64,000 nucleotides of DNA from Halobellus captivus (GTDB taxonomy: Archaea; Halobacteriota; Halobacteria; Halobacteriales; Haloferacaceae). The notes under the pieces were generated by a model. It ran no database searches and had not been told where the DNA came from. It saw nothing but the letters and a program-made list of their open reading frames with translations. Each line of letters starts with the position of its first letter. Positions within the stretch are counted from its first letter, which is position 1. The stretch lies in contig NZ_VJXQ01000001.1 of the NCBI RefSeq assembly GCF_007655485.1, positions 395,468 to 459,467 of the forward strand, in the 5' to 3' direction. Shown in pieces: positions 1 through 8,450 of the stretch. The position numbers and the translations under genes are program-made.

Positions 1-84
1 TTCCGCTGAGCGGATCTCGGTTCTCTGCGTCTCTTTTCTTCTCACGCGCTGAGATAGTCCCATCAGTGCCACGCTTCACCGGAG

Positions 85-1833
85 TCAGCCCGCAACCCGT
101 TCTCGAACGAACACCGTGACCTCTCGGTTCCACAGCCCGAGTCGGTACGTCGATGCGTTGTACTCGGCCCCGAGCCGTTCGGAGAGTGCGGCGCGGTGAT
201 CCGGATCGGCGACGACGATCGGCGGCACCGACTCGGTTCCGTACGCGGCGTCGAACGTCGTTACGTTCTCTGTGCTCGCCGCGTCGGCACCCGTCGACTC
301 GAAGTACCACGGCAGCGGGAGGCGGTTACCCCACGCGTCGCCGACCGGTGGGCTGAGCGTCGTGCGCTCGTTCGGAATATAGTAGGCCGAGCCGACGTAC
401 AGCACTTCTATGGTCGAGGGATCGTCGTCCGCGACGTTTCCCGCGGCGGCCGCCAGCGGTTCGAGGTCGTCGGCGGGTTGGGCGAACTGCGCCAGTTCGT
501 TGCTCCGGTCGGACGGCCCGTAGACACCAGCAGCCGCCACGGCACCCATCTGCGCGGCGACCGCGACGACGACGAGCACGAGGGCGACGACGGTTCCGGC
601 GTCGACGTCGGGCGTCGATAGCGGTGCGTCATCACCCGCGACCGAGGCGGCAGCGAATCCCCGGCGAACGACCGCCACGAGACCGACCGCCGCGGGCAGA
701 CACATCGGCGCGATCACGTGCACGAGCGTCCACGGGGCCGAAACCTCCGATACCGTCGGGAAGACAACGATCGCCGCCAGACCCCAGTAGCCGACGCCCT
801 CGACGAGTGGTCGGCGGGAAGTGCCGTATCGCGCCCACAGCGCCGTTCCGACGCCCAATACGAGCACCGGGAGTGCGAGCGAGACGAGAAGCCTGACCGC
901 ATCGCCGAGATGCGGAATGAACGCGTGAACCCCGTCGGGGCCGCGGTGAACGATTCGAACACCGACGAACTGACGGACGGCACCGACGGTGCCCGCGTAG
1001 AGTGCCAGGTGCACCGTCGCGGGATCGTAGAGGCCGACGTCGACGCCGGGGCCCGACCGCGGTGCGAACAGAAACGCCGTCACGCCGGTCGCGAGAAGCC
1101 CGGCGCGGGCGGCGGGAGTCGCGGACCCCGACAGCCGCGTCCGGAGTTCCGCGAGCGTCGCGCGGGCGCTCGAACCGCGGTCCGCGGCGACGCTCCGCTG
1201 GTCGATGACCAGTGCCCACGCGAGGAGCCAACAGAGCAGGTAGCCCGCGACGAACCCCGACGCCGACGCGGCGAGCGGCAACGCGACCGCCGCGGCGTAG
1301 GCGTCGCGGCGACTCCCGCGATCCCACGCCCGGACCGCGAACCCGACGAACGCGAGACCGAAGAGCGCGAGCGGCACGTCGCCGCGGAGGAATCGCGAGT
1401 AGTAGAGGAGGAACGGGTGGACGGCCAGCAGCGCGGCGAACAACACCGTCTCCGCGTCGTCGAGACGGTCGCGGAAGAGCAGTGCGACGAGCGGGAGACC
1501 CGAGCCCAACAGCGCGACCGGGAGTCTGGCGACACGCTCGGAGACGCCGACGACGTCGAACAGGGTTCGATCGAGGAGGTAGAGAAGGGGGCCGCCCGCG
1601 ACGGGCCGATACTGGTAGGCACCGGTCTCCAGATAGCGGAGCGTCCAGTAGCCGACGCGGGCCTCGTCCCAGTGGAACGGCCGCTCGCCGAGGCGGATAA
1701 CTCGGAGCGCCAACCCGACGAGCGAGAGTGCGAAGACTGCGACAACGACGGGATCACGCCCGACGGATGCAGCGGCGAACGGGGCGCGCCGCCGCTCGGA
1801 ACCCTCGGACTCGACGTCGCCCTCGCGCGACAT
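85..1833 (-). CDS. Agl23-family (TIGR03663-like) multi-pass membrane protein
   Basis: 582 aa. After a charged N-terminus of about 26 residues there are roughly a dozen hydrophobic segments and an extracytoplasmic C-terminal domain. The first loop carries FHWDEA (D56, E57), followed by an LETGAY segment and a GGPLLYLL segment. This arrangement is typical of the family described as flippase-activity-associated Agl23, a GT-C-like membrane protein tied to haloarchaeal N-glycosylation. D56/E57 correspond to the acidic motif that GT-C enzymes use for metal and lipid-phosphate donor binding. The open frame extends upstream to 2436, but I start at the ATG at 1833 because the extra N-terminus is arginine-rich and unlike a haloarchaeal protein. 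No other glycosylation gene lies beside it. A sugar-transfer role is inferred from family only. Confidence 0.72.
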   Translation of the reverse strand: MSREGDVESEGSERRRAPFAAASVGRDPVVVAVFALSLVGLALRVIRLGERPFHWDEARVGYWTLRYLETGAYQYRPVAGGPLLYLLDRTLFDVVGVSERVARLPVALLGSGLPLVALLFRDRLDDAETVLFAALLAVHPFLLYYSRFLRGDVPLALFGLAFVGFAVRAWDRGSRRDAYAAAVALPLAASASGFVAGYLLCWLLAWALVIDQRSVAADRGSSARATLAELRTRLSGSATPAARAGLLATGVTAFLFAPRSGPGVDVGLYDPATVHLALYAGTVGAVRQFVGVRIVHRGPDGVHAFIPHLGDAVRLLVSLALPVLVLGVGTALWARYGTSRRPLVEGVGYWGLAAIVVFPTVSEVSAPWTLVHVIAPMCLPAAVGLVAVVRRGFAAASVAGDDAPLSTPDVDAGTVVALVLVVVAVAAQMGAVAAAGVYGPSDRSNELAQFAQPADDLEPLAAAAGNVADDDPSTIEVLYVGSAYYIPNERTTLSPPVGDAWGNRLPLPWYFESTGADAASTENVTTFDAAYGTESVPPIVVADPDHRAALSERLGAEYNASTYRLGLWNREVTVFVRERVAG

Positions 1834-1913
1834 ACGAGGCTGTGACCACCCGGAGGGTAGAAGTGTTGTGATCGGCGTCGGTTCGGCAGATCGCGACTCG
1901 ACCGGACGGGGGA

Positions 1914-1954
1914 CTCGATTCGACGAGGGGTTCGATTCGACGAGGGATTCGATG
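1914..1954. repeat. 17-bp tandem repeat (2.4 copies)
   Basis: Two adjacent 17-bp units with core TCGATTCGACGAGGG (1914-1930, 1931-1947) plus a partial third. They lie in the promoter-side gap between the divergent Agl23-like gene and the small gene at 2008. One of a series of intergenic minisatellites in this window. Confidence 0.8.
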
Positions 1955-2007
1955 CCCCGGCAACGACAATCACAACCCACAAGCGGCGTCCTCCCGCAAG
2001 TCGACGT

Positions 2008-2349
2008 ATGAGTGTCGTCGATTCGTTGCCAGCGCGGCCGTTGAACCCACAGGAACTGGTACAACTCAACGCGGCCGAGGCACTGGAACTGGCCGTTCCG
2101 ATCGAGGACGAGGGGCGGGCGTCCGGCCTCCTCGTCGCCGCCGAGACCTGGGTAAAGGGACTCGCCTTCGAGGCGGACGCGGAATCGTGGACCGTCGTGG
2201 AGACAGTCCCGCTCGACGGGGAAACGGAGCGCGTCGACGCACTCCAAGCGTGCGAGCGAGCGATTCTTCGATTCCGCGGCGACGACCCCGACGAGATGAC
2301 GGCCGCGAACGCGCCGGGGACGTACCAACCCACTCCCGACGACGAGTGA
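2008..2349 (+). CDS. Small acidic haloarchaeal protein of unknown function
   Basis: 113 aa, soluble, acidic, with no cysteines beyond one and no membrane segment. It looks like a mixed alpha/beta fold: an N-terminal LNPQELVQL helix, a central stretch (ETWVKGLAFE, WTVVETVPL) reading as two beta strands, and a disordered acidic tail. It starts at ATG 2008, the only sensible start. It is transcribed divergently from the Agl23-like gene and stands alone. I recognise the general type (short haloarchaea-only conserved proteins) but not a named function. Confidence 0.6.
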   Translation: MSVVDSLPARPLNPQELVQLNAAEALELAVPIEDEGRASGLLVAAETWVKGLAFEADAESWTVVETVPLDGETERVDALQACERAILRFRGDDPDEMTAANAPGTYQPTPDDE

Positions 2350-2525
2350 TCGATCCGACCGTCGTCGACGGGTGATCGTACGGAACTGACGGCGTGTGGC
2401 CGATCCGGCACTGACGGCGAACGACTCGCGTCTCATCGCCGACGAGTGGGAACACCAGTTGCGCGTTTCACGTGGCGAGAGTCACGGGTAGTTTCTAAAC
2501 CCCCGATGACGTACGTTAACACGCG

Positions 2526-2969
2526 ATGTACGATAAAATCCTCGTTCCGACGGATGGGAGCGCCGCCAGTGAGGGGGCGGTCGAGCACGCCATCGAACTC
2601 GCCAAACAGTACGGCGCGACGCTCCACGCGCTGTACGTCATCGACACCGGCGCGTACTCGGCGATGGAAGTCGGTTCGGACATCGTCGTCGAGGCGCTCC
2701 GCGAGGAGGGGAATCAGGCTGTCGACCGTGTGGTCGAAGAAGCCGAGGCCGCCGGTGTGACTGTCGAAACGTCCGTACAGACCGGGATCGCCCACCGAAC
2801 GATCGTCCAGTACGCCGCTGACGAGGGGGTCGACCTCGTGGTGATGGGAACGCACGGGCGGACCGGTGTCGGGCGCTTCCTCCTCGGGAGCGTCGCGGAG
2901 AAAGTCGTCAGGACCGCCGAGGTCCCGGTGATGACCGTTCGATCGCAGGCGGAAGAACTGGAGGAGTAG
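2526..2969 (+). CDS. Universal stress protein (UspA family)
   Basis: 147 aa, full length for a single-domain Usp. It begins MYDKILVPTDGS, the first strand and nucleotide-binding Asp, and ends with the ATP-binding signature G-x2-G-x9-G-S (GTHGRTGVGRFLLGS). It should therefore bind ATP and dimerise in the cytoplasm as a stress-response protein; its partner is unknown. A TATA-like TTCTAAAC near 2493-2500 lies about 30 nt upstream, consistent with a leaderless monocistronic transcript. Haloarchaea carry dozens of paralogues, so no specific role can be given. Confidence 0.93.
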   Translation: MYDKILVPTDGSAASEGAVEHAIELAKQYGATLHALYVIDTGAYSAMEVGSDIVVEALREEGNQAVDRVVEEAEAAGVTVETSVQTGIAHRTIVQYAADEGVDLVVMGTHGRTGVGRFLLGSVAEKVVRTAEVPVMTVRSQAEELEE

Positions 2970-3124
2970 CGAGCGACGGTGTTCGACTACGGGAGCGCGG
3001 CGTTCGACGGCAAGAATGGAGTCACACAGCTGTCACTGCCAGTCCCCCGATTCGCTTCGGATCGAGGTCACCGGGGGCGAGCGCTTCGCAAAGAGTTTTG
3101 AATCGATCCGTCGAACGGCGAGGT

Positions 3125-3451
3125 ATGACTGACTACACCGTCGAGTTCGTCGGCACGGGCGAGGCGATCGAGGTATCGGACAAGCAGACGATTCTGAAAG
3201 CCTGCATCGAAGAAGGGATCGCACAGGAGTACTCCTGCCGCGTCGGGATGTGTCTGGCCTGTTCGGCGGAGATCATCGAGGGGGACGTCGCCCAGCCAGC
3301 GGCGCGAGGACTCACCGACGAGGAGCGCGAGAACTACGCGTTGACGTGTATGGCCCGCCCGCAGAGCGATCTGAAACTCGACCGCGGCGTCTATCCCCCG
3401 AGCATCGAGCAGGACGCGACCGACGCCGCCGCCGCAGCGGACGACGACTAA
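3125..3451 (+). CDS. Plant-type 2Fe-2S ferredoxin
   Basis: 108 aa. Cluster ligands are C38, C43, C46 (C-x4-C-x2-C) and C75, the order used by [2Fe-2S] ferredoxins; C27 is extra. It is shorter than the main ~130-aa haloarchaeal ferredoxin and lacks that protein's N-terminal acidic insertion, so it is a paralogue rather than the bulk electron carrier. Start ATG 3125 is supported by a TATA-like GTTTTGAAT at 3095-3103, 26 nt upstream. An in-frame start at 3098 would sit inside that promoter. The C-terminus is an Ala/Asp-rich tail. Its electron-transfer partner is not evident from neighbours. Confidence 0.92.
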   Translation: MTDYTVEFVGTGEAIEVSDKQTILKACIEEGIAQEYSCRVGMCLACSAEIIEGDVAQPAARGLTDEERENYALTCMARPQSDLKLDRGVYPPSIEQDATDAAAAADDD

Positions 3452-3589
3452 GCGCGAGTCGTCGTGGTCACCGACGACACCGATTACCGTAGCGGTTGCA
3501 ACTGATTCTCATCCGACCGCACAACAGCGTGCGGTCGAGTGAGCGAAGACTTGCAAACGCTACTATAGCTTCGAGGGATTCTACACGGT

Positions 3590-4285
3590 ATGAGCGGTGA
3601 GAACGATGGCGGATCGAACAGCTATTCGACGGCCGACGACCTCCGCGACCGACTCGAATCCGCGCACGCCGAGGAACTGGCGCTTCTCGGTTCCTCGGAC
3701 TTCCTCGCCGCGGCGTCCGGAGGCGAAGTGACGGCGACGGCGCTACTCGACGCCGCGGCGGAGAGCGAGCGCGCCGCGCGAGCGACGTTCACCGAGTGGG
3801 CGGCTGACGCCGCTGACGACGACGCCCGCGCGGCGTTCGAGTCCGTCGTCGCCCAGGAGGCGGAGCACCGCGAGCGGGTCGCCGCCGAACTCACCGAGTG
3901 GACGCCGCGAGGCGGCCCGCCGGGACCGATGCACGCGTATCTCCGCGGGCGTGAGTCGACGATCGAACGGGTCGCCGGGGGGATGGTCGGTCGACCGCTC
4001 GTCTCGCTCCGGACGCACGCGCGACTCGTCGATTTCTTCGGACGACGGCGAGCGAAGGCCGCTGCGCGCCGGGAGAGTCTCTTTTCGGACCTCCGGACAG
4101 AGACGGCGGGAGCCCTCGATGACGGGCTGCAGCTGCTCTCTGCACGCTGTGAGACCGAACGCGACTGGGAAACGGCGGAGTTGGTCGCTGGGTACACGAT
4201 CCGCCTGGCTTACGACGATACCGCCGACGCGCTCCGGTCTCTCGGTATCGACCCGAACGCCACGGCCCGTGATGAGTCGGACTGA
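3590..4285 (+). CDS. Ferritin-like / rubrerythrin-type domain protein
   Basis: 231 aa, almost entirely helical. Helix one has E-E (AHAEELALL) and the second has AQEAEHRERV, an ExxH pair as in ferritin-like four-helix bundles. The carboxylate/His set is sparse, so metal binding is plausible but not proven. A second helical half (residues about 120-215) contains RRRAKAAARRE, unusually basic for this host. A CTATAG box about 28 nt ahead supports leaderless ATG 3590. It is convergent with the dehydratase gene. Annotated widely in haloarchaea as rubrerythrin-like; the actual reaction is unknown. Confidence 0.6.
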   Translation: MSGENDGGSNSYSTADDLRDRLESAHAEELALLGSSDFLAAASGGEVTATALLDAAAESERAARATFTEWAADAADDDARAAFESVVAQEAEHRERVAAELTEWTPRGGPPGPMHAYLRGRESTIERVAGGMVGRPLVSLRTHARLVDFFGRRRAKAAARRESLFSDLRTETAGALDDGLQLLSARCETERDWETAELVAGYTIRLAYDDTADALRSLGIDPNATARDESD

Positions 4286-4410
4286 GACAGGATAACTACG
4301 AAACACAGCCGACGAAACTACGTCGAACACCGCGGAGCATAGCCCCGCGAGCCCGACTTCGCTTCGTTCAGTCGAACGCCGCCGGACGCGGTCCGGCGAG
4401 CTCCACGAAA

Positions 4411-5649
4411 CTACGTTTCGTCGAACAACTCCTCGCCGTCGACCATATGACCCTCCACGGCGTCCAGATCGAGCGTAAGACCGAGCCCCGGTTTCTCGGG
4501 GATCTCGATCGAACCGTCCTCGATGACGGTCTCCTCGACGAGTTCGTCCCACCAACCCAGCTCGTAGGAGTGGTACTCGACGGCGAGCGCGTTCGGAATC
4601 GCCGCGCCGACCTGCGCGGAGGCCATCGTCGCGACCGGCGAGGAGACGTTGTGCATCGCGACCGGAACGTAGTACTGATTCGCCACGTCGGCGATCTTCC
4701 GCGTCTCGCGCATTCCGCCGACCTTCGGGAGGTCGGGCGCGATGATGTCGACCGCCTGGTTCTCGATCAGGCGACGCTCCTCGGTCACCCGATACCTGTT
4801 CTCGCCGACAGTGATCGGCGTCGTCGTCGACTTCGTGACCTCCGCTTGGACTTCCAAGTTCTCCGGCGGCACGGGATCTTCGAGCCACCAGACGTCGTAC
4901 TCCTCGATCGCCGCCGCGAGCCGCTTGGCCGACCCGCCCGAGAACGTCCAGTGGCAGTCGAACGCGACGTCCGCGCGGTCCTTCACGCGCTCTGTGACCT
5001 TCTCGACGATCTCCGCTTTGTGTCGAATTTCGCCCGGCCTGAGGTGGCGGTTCGCGCGGTCCTTTTCGAGCCCCGAGGGCACGTCGAGGTCGAACTTCAG
5101 CGCGTCGTATCCCAGTTCTTCGACGACGCGCTCGGCCTCGTCGGCGCAGGCGTCGGGGTCGGCCTCCTCCTCGGTGTGGCAGTCGCAGTAGACGCGCATC
5201 TCGTCGCGGTATTTCCCTCCCAGAAGCTGGTACGCCGGGAGGTCGAGGATCTTACCCGCGAGGTCGTGAAGCGCGATTTCAACGCCCGAGATGGCAGTGA
5301 CGGTGACGCCCTCGACGGATCCCTCGCCGGACATCTTCTGGATCAGGTGCTCGTAGAGCCGATCGATGTCCAGCGGGTTCTCGCCGACGATCATCGGCGT
5401 CATCCGCTTGATGAGTTCCGGGACGCCAGCGCCCCAGTAGGCCTCGCCGGTGCCGACGATTCCGGCGTCGGTGTAGACGCGCACGAGCGTCCACGGGAAG
5501 TTGCCGTCGACCATCGTCGTTTGCACGTCGGTGATCTCGACGTCGCGGCCGCCGCCGCGCTTCGCTCGCACGCCCATCGTCTCACCGGAAAGCTCCCGCA
5601 TCGTGTACTCCGCGTTCGGATCGTGTAACTCGGCGTAGTCGACTCCCAT
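4411..5649 (-). CDS. xacD: Sugar-acid dehydratase, XacD-like (D-xylonate / L-arabinoate dehydratase)
   Basis: 412 aa enolase-superfamily enzyme (mandelate racemase group). Metal ligands visible are D231 (FDCHW), E257 (WLEDP) and E283 (VGENR). H332 (MHNVSSP) is the general base position of the acid-sugar dehydratase branch. The start MGVDYAELHDPNAEYTMR and overall length agree with what I recall of Haloferax XacD, which converts D-xylonate to 2-keto-3-deoxyxylonate in the oxidative pentose pathway. No other xac gene (dehydrogenase, KDX dehydratase) is adjacent, so the pathway is split elsewhere or the substrate differs; gluconate/galactonate dehydratase is the alternative. Start ATG 5649. Confidence 0.75.
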   Translation of the reverse strand: MGVDYAELHDPNAEYTMRELSGETMGVRAKRGGGRDVEITDVQTTMVDGNFPWTLVRVYTDAGIVGTGEAYWGAGVPELIKRMTPMIVGENPLDIDRLYEHLIQKMSGEGSVEGVTVTAISGVEIALHDLAGKILDLPAYQLLGGKYRDEMRVYCDCHTEEEADPDACADEAERVVEELGYDALKFDLDVPSGLEKDRANRHLRPGEIRHKAEIVEKVTERVKDRADVAFDCHWTFSGGSAKRLAAAIEEYDVWWLEDPVPPENLEVQAEVTKSTTTPITVGENRYRVTEERRLIENQAVDIIAPDLPKVGGMRETRKIADVANQYYVPVAMHNVSSPVATMASAQVGAAIPNALAVEYHSYELGWWDELVEETVIEDGSIEIPEKPGLGLTLDLDAVEGHMVDGEELFDET

Positions 5650-5793
5650 AGGATTCTATTTACTCGATGTTAGGTAATTCTTTTGAGACCGCAGTCTTCG
5701 GAGATTGTGCGACCGTGATCCCCGGAGACAGTCTGTCATTCGGGGCGGTTAATCGACAATTAGTTATCTGTTCCTGTAACGCAGACCCGCTCG

Positions 5794-6612
5794 ATGACCA
5801 CGCTCAACGGCGGAACGTTCAGATTGAAACGGCCCGAGTACACCGGTGAAAACCGCTGTCTGCCGTGCACCGCGATCAACGTCGCCATCACGGCCCTGGT
5901 GGCCGCTGCCGTCGGAGCGGTGTGGATCCCGCTGGGCGTCGCGGCCGCGGGAATCGGACTCGCAGCCATCTACTTCCGCGGGTATCTGGTACCCGGAACG
6001 CCGACGCTCACGAAGCGATACCTCCCGGAGCGCATCCATCGGCTGTTCGGGACGCATCACGATTCGGACGTCGACCTCGACGCCGGGGCGATCGAAGAAA
6101 CGCTGCTGTCGCTGTCCGTCCTCGAACCGTGTGACGAACGCGCTGACGACCTGTGTTTGACGCCCCGGTTTCGCGAGTCCTGGCACGAGCAATCCGACCG
6201 GATCGATGCCGACACCGCATCCGTCTCCCGATTGTTCTCCGGCCTCGATACAGACCTCTCGGAACTAACGACCGAACGCCGCGCGAACGCCTTCGTCGCG
6301 ACGACCGGATCGATGACGCTCGCGAAGTGGGAGTCGGACGCGGCGTTCGTCGCCGACGTCGCCGCCGATACGGTGCTCCGCGAGCGGTCGACCGCGTGGG
6401 CCAATCTGAACCCCGAACCGCGGCTGGAACTCCTGGGCGCACTTCGGCTGTGGCTGGAGCGCTGCCCGTCCTGTGCGGGCCGCGTCGCGCTCGACGAAGA
6501 AACCGTCGAGTCCTGCTGTCGGTCCTACGAGGTCGTTGCCGCCACGTGCAACGACTGCGAGGCGCGGCTGTTCGAGGCGCGACTCTCGCCCGGCGCCGCG
6601 TCCGACGTCTGA
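5794..6612 (+). CDS. Membrane-anchored protein with C-terminal zinc-ribbon, unknown function
   Basis: 272 aa. An N-terminal CLPCTA is followed by two hydrophobic segments (about residues 28-62). A soluble helical domain comes next, then a C-terminal cysteine cluster: CPSC, CC, then CNDC, reading as a treble-clef or zinc-ribbon. The CPSC...CNDC spacing is zinc-ribbon-like, so metal binding is likely but the ligand set is ambiguous because of the CC pair. It is divergent from xacD with 144 bp between. Haloarchaea-type hypothetical; I do not recognise a function. Confidence 0.6.
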   Translation: MTTLNGGTFRLKRPEYTGENRCLPCTAINVAITALVAAAVGAVWIPLGVAAAGIGLAAIYFRGYLVPGTPTLTKRYLPERIHRLFGTHHDSDVDLDAGAIEETLLSLSVLEPCDERADDLCLTPRFRESWHEQSDRIDADTASVSRLFSGLDTDLSELTTERRANAFVATTGSMTLAKWESDAAFVADVAADTVLRERSTAWANLNPEPRLELLGALRLWLERCPSCAGRVALDEETVESCCRSYEVVAATCNDCEARLFEARLSPGAASDV

Positions 6613-6663
6613 TGAGGTGTCTCGTACGAAGACGAGCCTCTTTCCGAAGTCGAATTACCTGAT

Positions 6664-6767
6664 GTCACTCCGGAATCAACTCGTCTGAGGTCGCTCTGGA
6701 GTCAACTCGTCTGAGGTCGCTCTGGGGTCAAATCGTCCGAGGTCGCCCCGAAATCAACCCATTTGAG
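6664..6767. repeat. 26-bp tandem repeat, 4 copies, overlapping the end of a gene
   Basis: Units at 6664-6689, 6690-6715, 6716-6741 and 6742-6767. The middle units share GTCGCTCTGGRGTCAA and end TCGTCTGAG. The last unit covers the stop codon (6754-6756) and final codons of the minus-strand metallo-hydrolase; the other three extend beyond it. Divergence increases toward the gene-proximal unit. Confidence 0.92.
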
Positions 6768-7332
6768 CCGCTCTATACGCGAGTTCGACGTCGTCGAGCG
6801 GACGCTCTAGGACGCTGGGACCGTGACCGACGTGGAGCGCGGTGAGGTTCTCGCTGACGGCTTCTCGAAGTGAGCCGATACTCTCGACGAGCGTCGGCCG
6901 GTCGCCGCCCGCCAGATCAGTTCGGCCGAACGAACCGTTCGCGAAGACGAGATCGCCCGCGAAACAGACGCCGGTGGAAGCCGCGTACAGGCAGAGGTGG
7001 TCTGGGGCGTGCCCCGGCGTGAACAGCGCCTCGTAGTCGTCGTCGCCGACCGGAACCGTCTCTCCGTCGTCGATCGCGTTGTCGACGTACTCGCTCTCGG
7101 GATCGTAGCCCCACGTTTCGACGTCGAAGGCGTCGCGGACGGCGGCGACGTTCTCCACGTGGTCGGGATGGGTGTGCGTGAGATACAGCCGATCGAGGTC
7201 GTCGACGTGGTCGTCGACGCGGGAAACGAGATCGAAGTTCGCGCCCGCGTCGATGAGCGCCGTCGTGTCGCCGGTGACGAGAAAGACGTTCGAGGTGAAG
7301 GCCTGCACGTCGCGCGCGAGATTTCGGATCAC
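6754..7332 (-). CDS. MBL-fold metallo-hydrolase
   Basis: 192 aa. It has the metallo-beta-lactamase signature THTHPDH (HxHxDH), a distal His (TPGHAPDHL), a metal Asp in FAGDLVF and a final His in HVGHGPS. These six ligands give a dinuclear zinc or iron site of glyoxalase-II/hydroxyacylglutathione-hydrolase type. The substrate is not predictable. The start is GTG 7332 (no in-frame ATG nearby; the protein begins at the family's usual first strand). The last codons lie inside a four-copy 26-bp tandem repeat. Confidence 0.88.
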   Translation of the reverse strand: MIRNLARDVQAFTSNVFLVTGDTTALIDAGANFDLVSRVDDHVDDLDRLYLTHTHPDHVENVAAVRDAFDVETWGYDPESEYVDNAIDDGETVPVGDDDYEALFTPGHAPDHLCLYAASTGVCFAGDLVFANGSFGRTDLAGGDRPTLVESIGSLREAVSENLTALHVGHGPSVLERPLDDVELAYRAAQMG

Positions 7333-7426
7333 AACATCGGGTAGGCGTCCGGTCGACTTGCGTCTTTCCGCTTCGCTACGAGCCCTCGGTCACGACGCTT
7401 TTGTGTGCCCGCGACCAGCCACGAGT

Positions 7427-7942
7427 ATGTACCAGAAGGGCCATTACGGCGTCTCGCTCTTGGTCTTCGCCCCGATCGCGTTCGTGTTGCTCGCCATCGA
7501 CCAAGCGGGTCTCGCGATCGTTACGGGCGGTGCAATGCTCTCGCTGGCGATGCTTCCCGACGTGGACCATCGGATTCCGGGGATCCCGCACCGCGGTCCG
7601 ACGCACTCGCTCGTCTTCGCGGCGCTTGTCGGCGGCGCGTTCGGAGCTGCGGGATTCGCGCTCGAAACGGCGAGTGTCGGCGGAAGCTCACTTCCTATCG
7701 ACACGGTTCTCGGCGGCGTGTCCCTCGCTGTAGCCGGGTTCGCACTGGGCGCGGTCACCGTGGTCGCACACCTCCTCGGCGACGTGCTCACTCCGGCGGG
7801 CGTCAACTTCTTTTGGCCGTTCTCGACGCGAACCTACACGCTCGGCTTCTGGCGAGCGGACAACGCGATCGCGAACTACGGCCTGCTCGCAGTGGGTGTG
7901 TTCGTGACTGCCGCGGCGGTGTATCTCGGGGCGGCTCTCTGA
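7427..7942 (+). CDS. Membrane-bound metal-dependent hydrolase family (YdjM/DUF457-like)
   Basis: 171 aa with about five hydrophobic segments. Metal-ligand residues recur at the segment borders: HYG near the N-terminus, DVDHR, HRGPTHS and HLLGD. This is the layout of the inner-membrane metal-dependent hydrolase family (COG1988). The ATG at 7427 is chosen because the upstream extension is Arg/Ser-rich shadow sequence. It is divergent from the MBL gene, 94 bp apart. The family's substrate is not established; a lipid or membrane-signal role is only conjecture. Confidence 0.8.
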   Translation: MYQKGHYGVSLLVFAPIAFVLLAIDQAGLAIVTGGAMLSLAMLPDVDHRIPGIPHRGPTHSLVFAALVGGAFGAAGFALETASVGGSSLPIDTVLGGVSLAVAGFALGAVTVVAHLLGDVLTPAGVNFFWPFSTRTYTLGFWRADNAIANYGLLAVGVFVTAAAVYLGAAL

Positions 7943-8025
7943 GTAGATCCGACTGCGACTATCCAGCAGAATACGGCAAGTAACCACAGGAACCTTCGGG
8001 TATCTGGTCAGATTCTGCGACACAA

Positions 8026-8039
8026 GGCTTATTTATCGC
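8026..8039 (+). promoter_or_regulatory. TATA promoter of the cold-shock gene
   Basis: GCTTATTTATCG, centred about 25 nt ahead of ATG 8061. This spacing implies a leaderless transcript starting at the AUG. It is one of the clearest TATA elements in the window. Confidence 0.7.
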
Positions 8040-8060
8040 CTCCGCGTTGGTCCGGTCGCA

Positions 8061-8255
8061 ATGGCGAAAGGTACGGTTGCGTTCTTTAACGACACGGGCG
8101 GTTACGGTTTCATCGAAAGCGACGATTCTGACGAGGACGTCTTCTTCCACATGGAAGACATCGGCGGTCCAGACCTCGAGGAAGGTCAGGAAGTCGAATT
8201 CGACATCGAGCAGGCCGACAAGGGCCCGCGAGCGACGAACCTCCAGCGCCTGTAA
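8061..8255 (+). CDS. cspA: Cold-shock domain protein (CspA-like)
   Basis: 64 aa, one complete OB-fold cold-shock domain. RNP1 is visible as GGYGFIE and RNP2 as DVFFHM, with the start MAKGTVAFFND. It binds single-stranded RNA or DNA as a chaperone. It is more acidic than bacterial CspA (DDSDED, EDIGGPDLEEGQE), a halophilic adaptation, and the aromatic face (F, Y, F, F, F, H) is intact. Strong TATA promoter, monocistronic. Confidence 0.95.
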   Translation: MAKGTVAFFNDTGGYGFIESDDSDEDVFFHMEDIGGPDLEEGQEVEFDIEQADKGPRATNLQRL

Positions 8256-8450
8256 GGACGACCCCCAACAGCGGTACTGTGGTCGGCGACCCCGTCGATT
8301 CTCACCACGATTTCGCATTTCTCACCCACAGAGCGGCGCGTTCCTGTTCGCGTGGCGTGGGTGACTCGCGTGGAGAGCGGTGACTATCAGAATCGATATA
8401 CTGAGGGCAAGAATTTAGACGGCGGGCTTCGAGAGGGGTGGTGGATTGAA

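Noticed and set aside
718-1845. 375-aa plus-strand frame opposite the Agl23-like gene
   Set aside because: Arg/Glu-rich shadow with no hydrophobic or domain pattern; the opposite strand encodes a coherent membrane protein.
4381-4397. GCCGGAC-GCG-GTCCGGC hairpin between the ferritin-like gene and xacD as a terminator
   Set aside because: No U-run on either strand and such GC palindromes are common by chance at this base composition.
6664-6767. Possible CRISPR array (regular repeats)
   Set aside because: Units are contiguous with no spacers and only four copies; no cas genes. It is a minisatellite.
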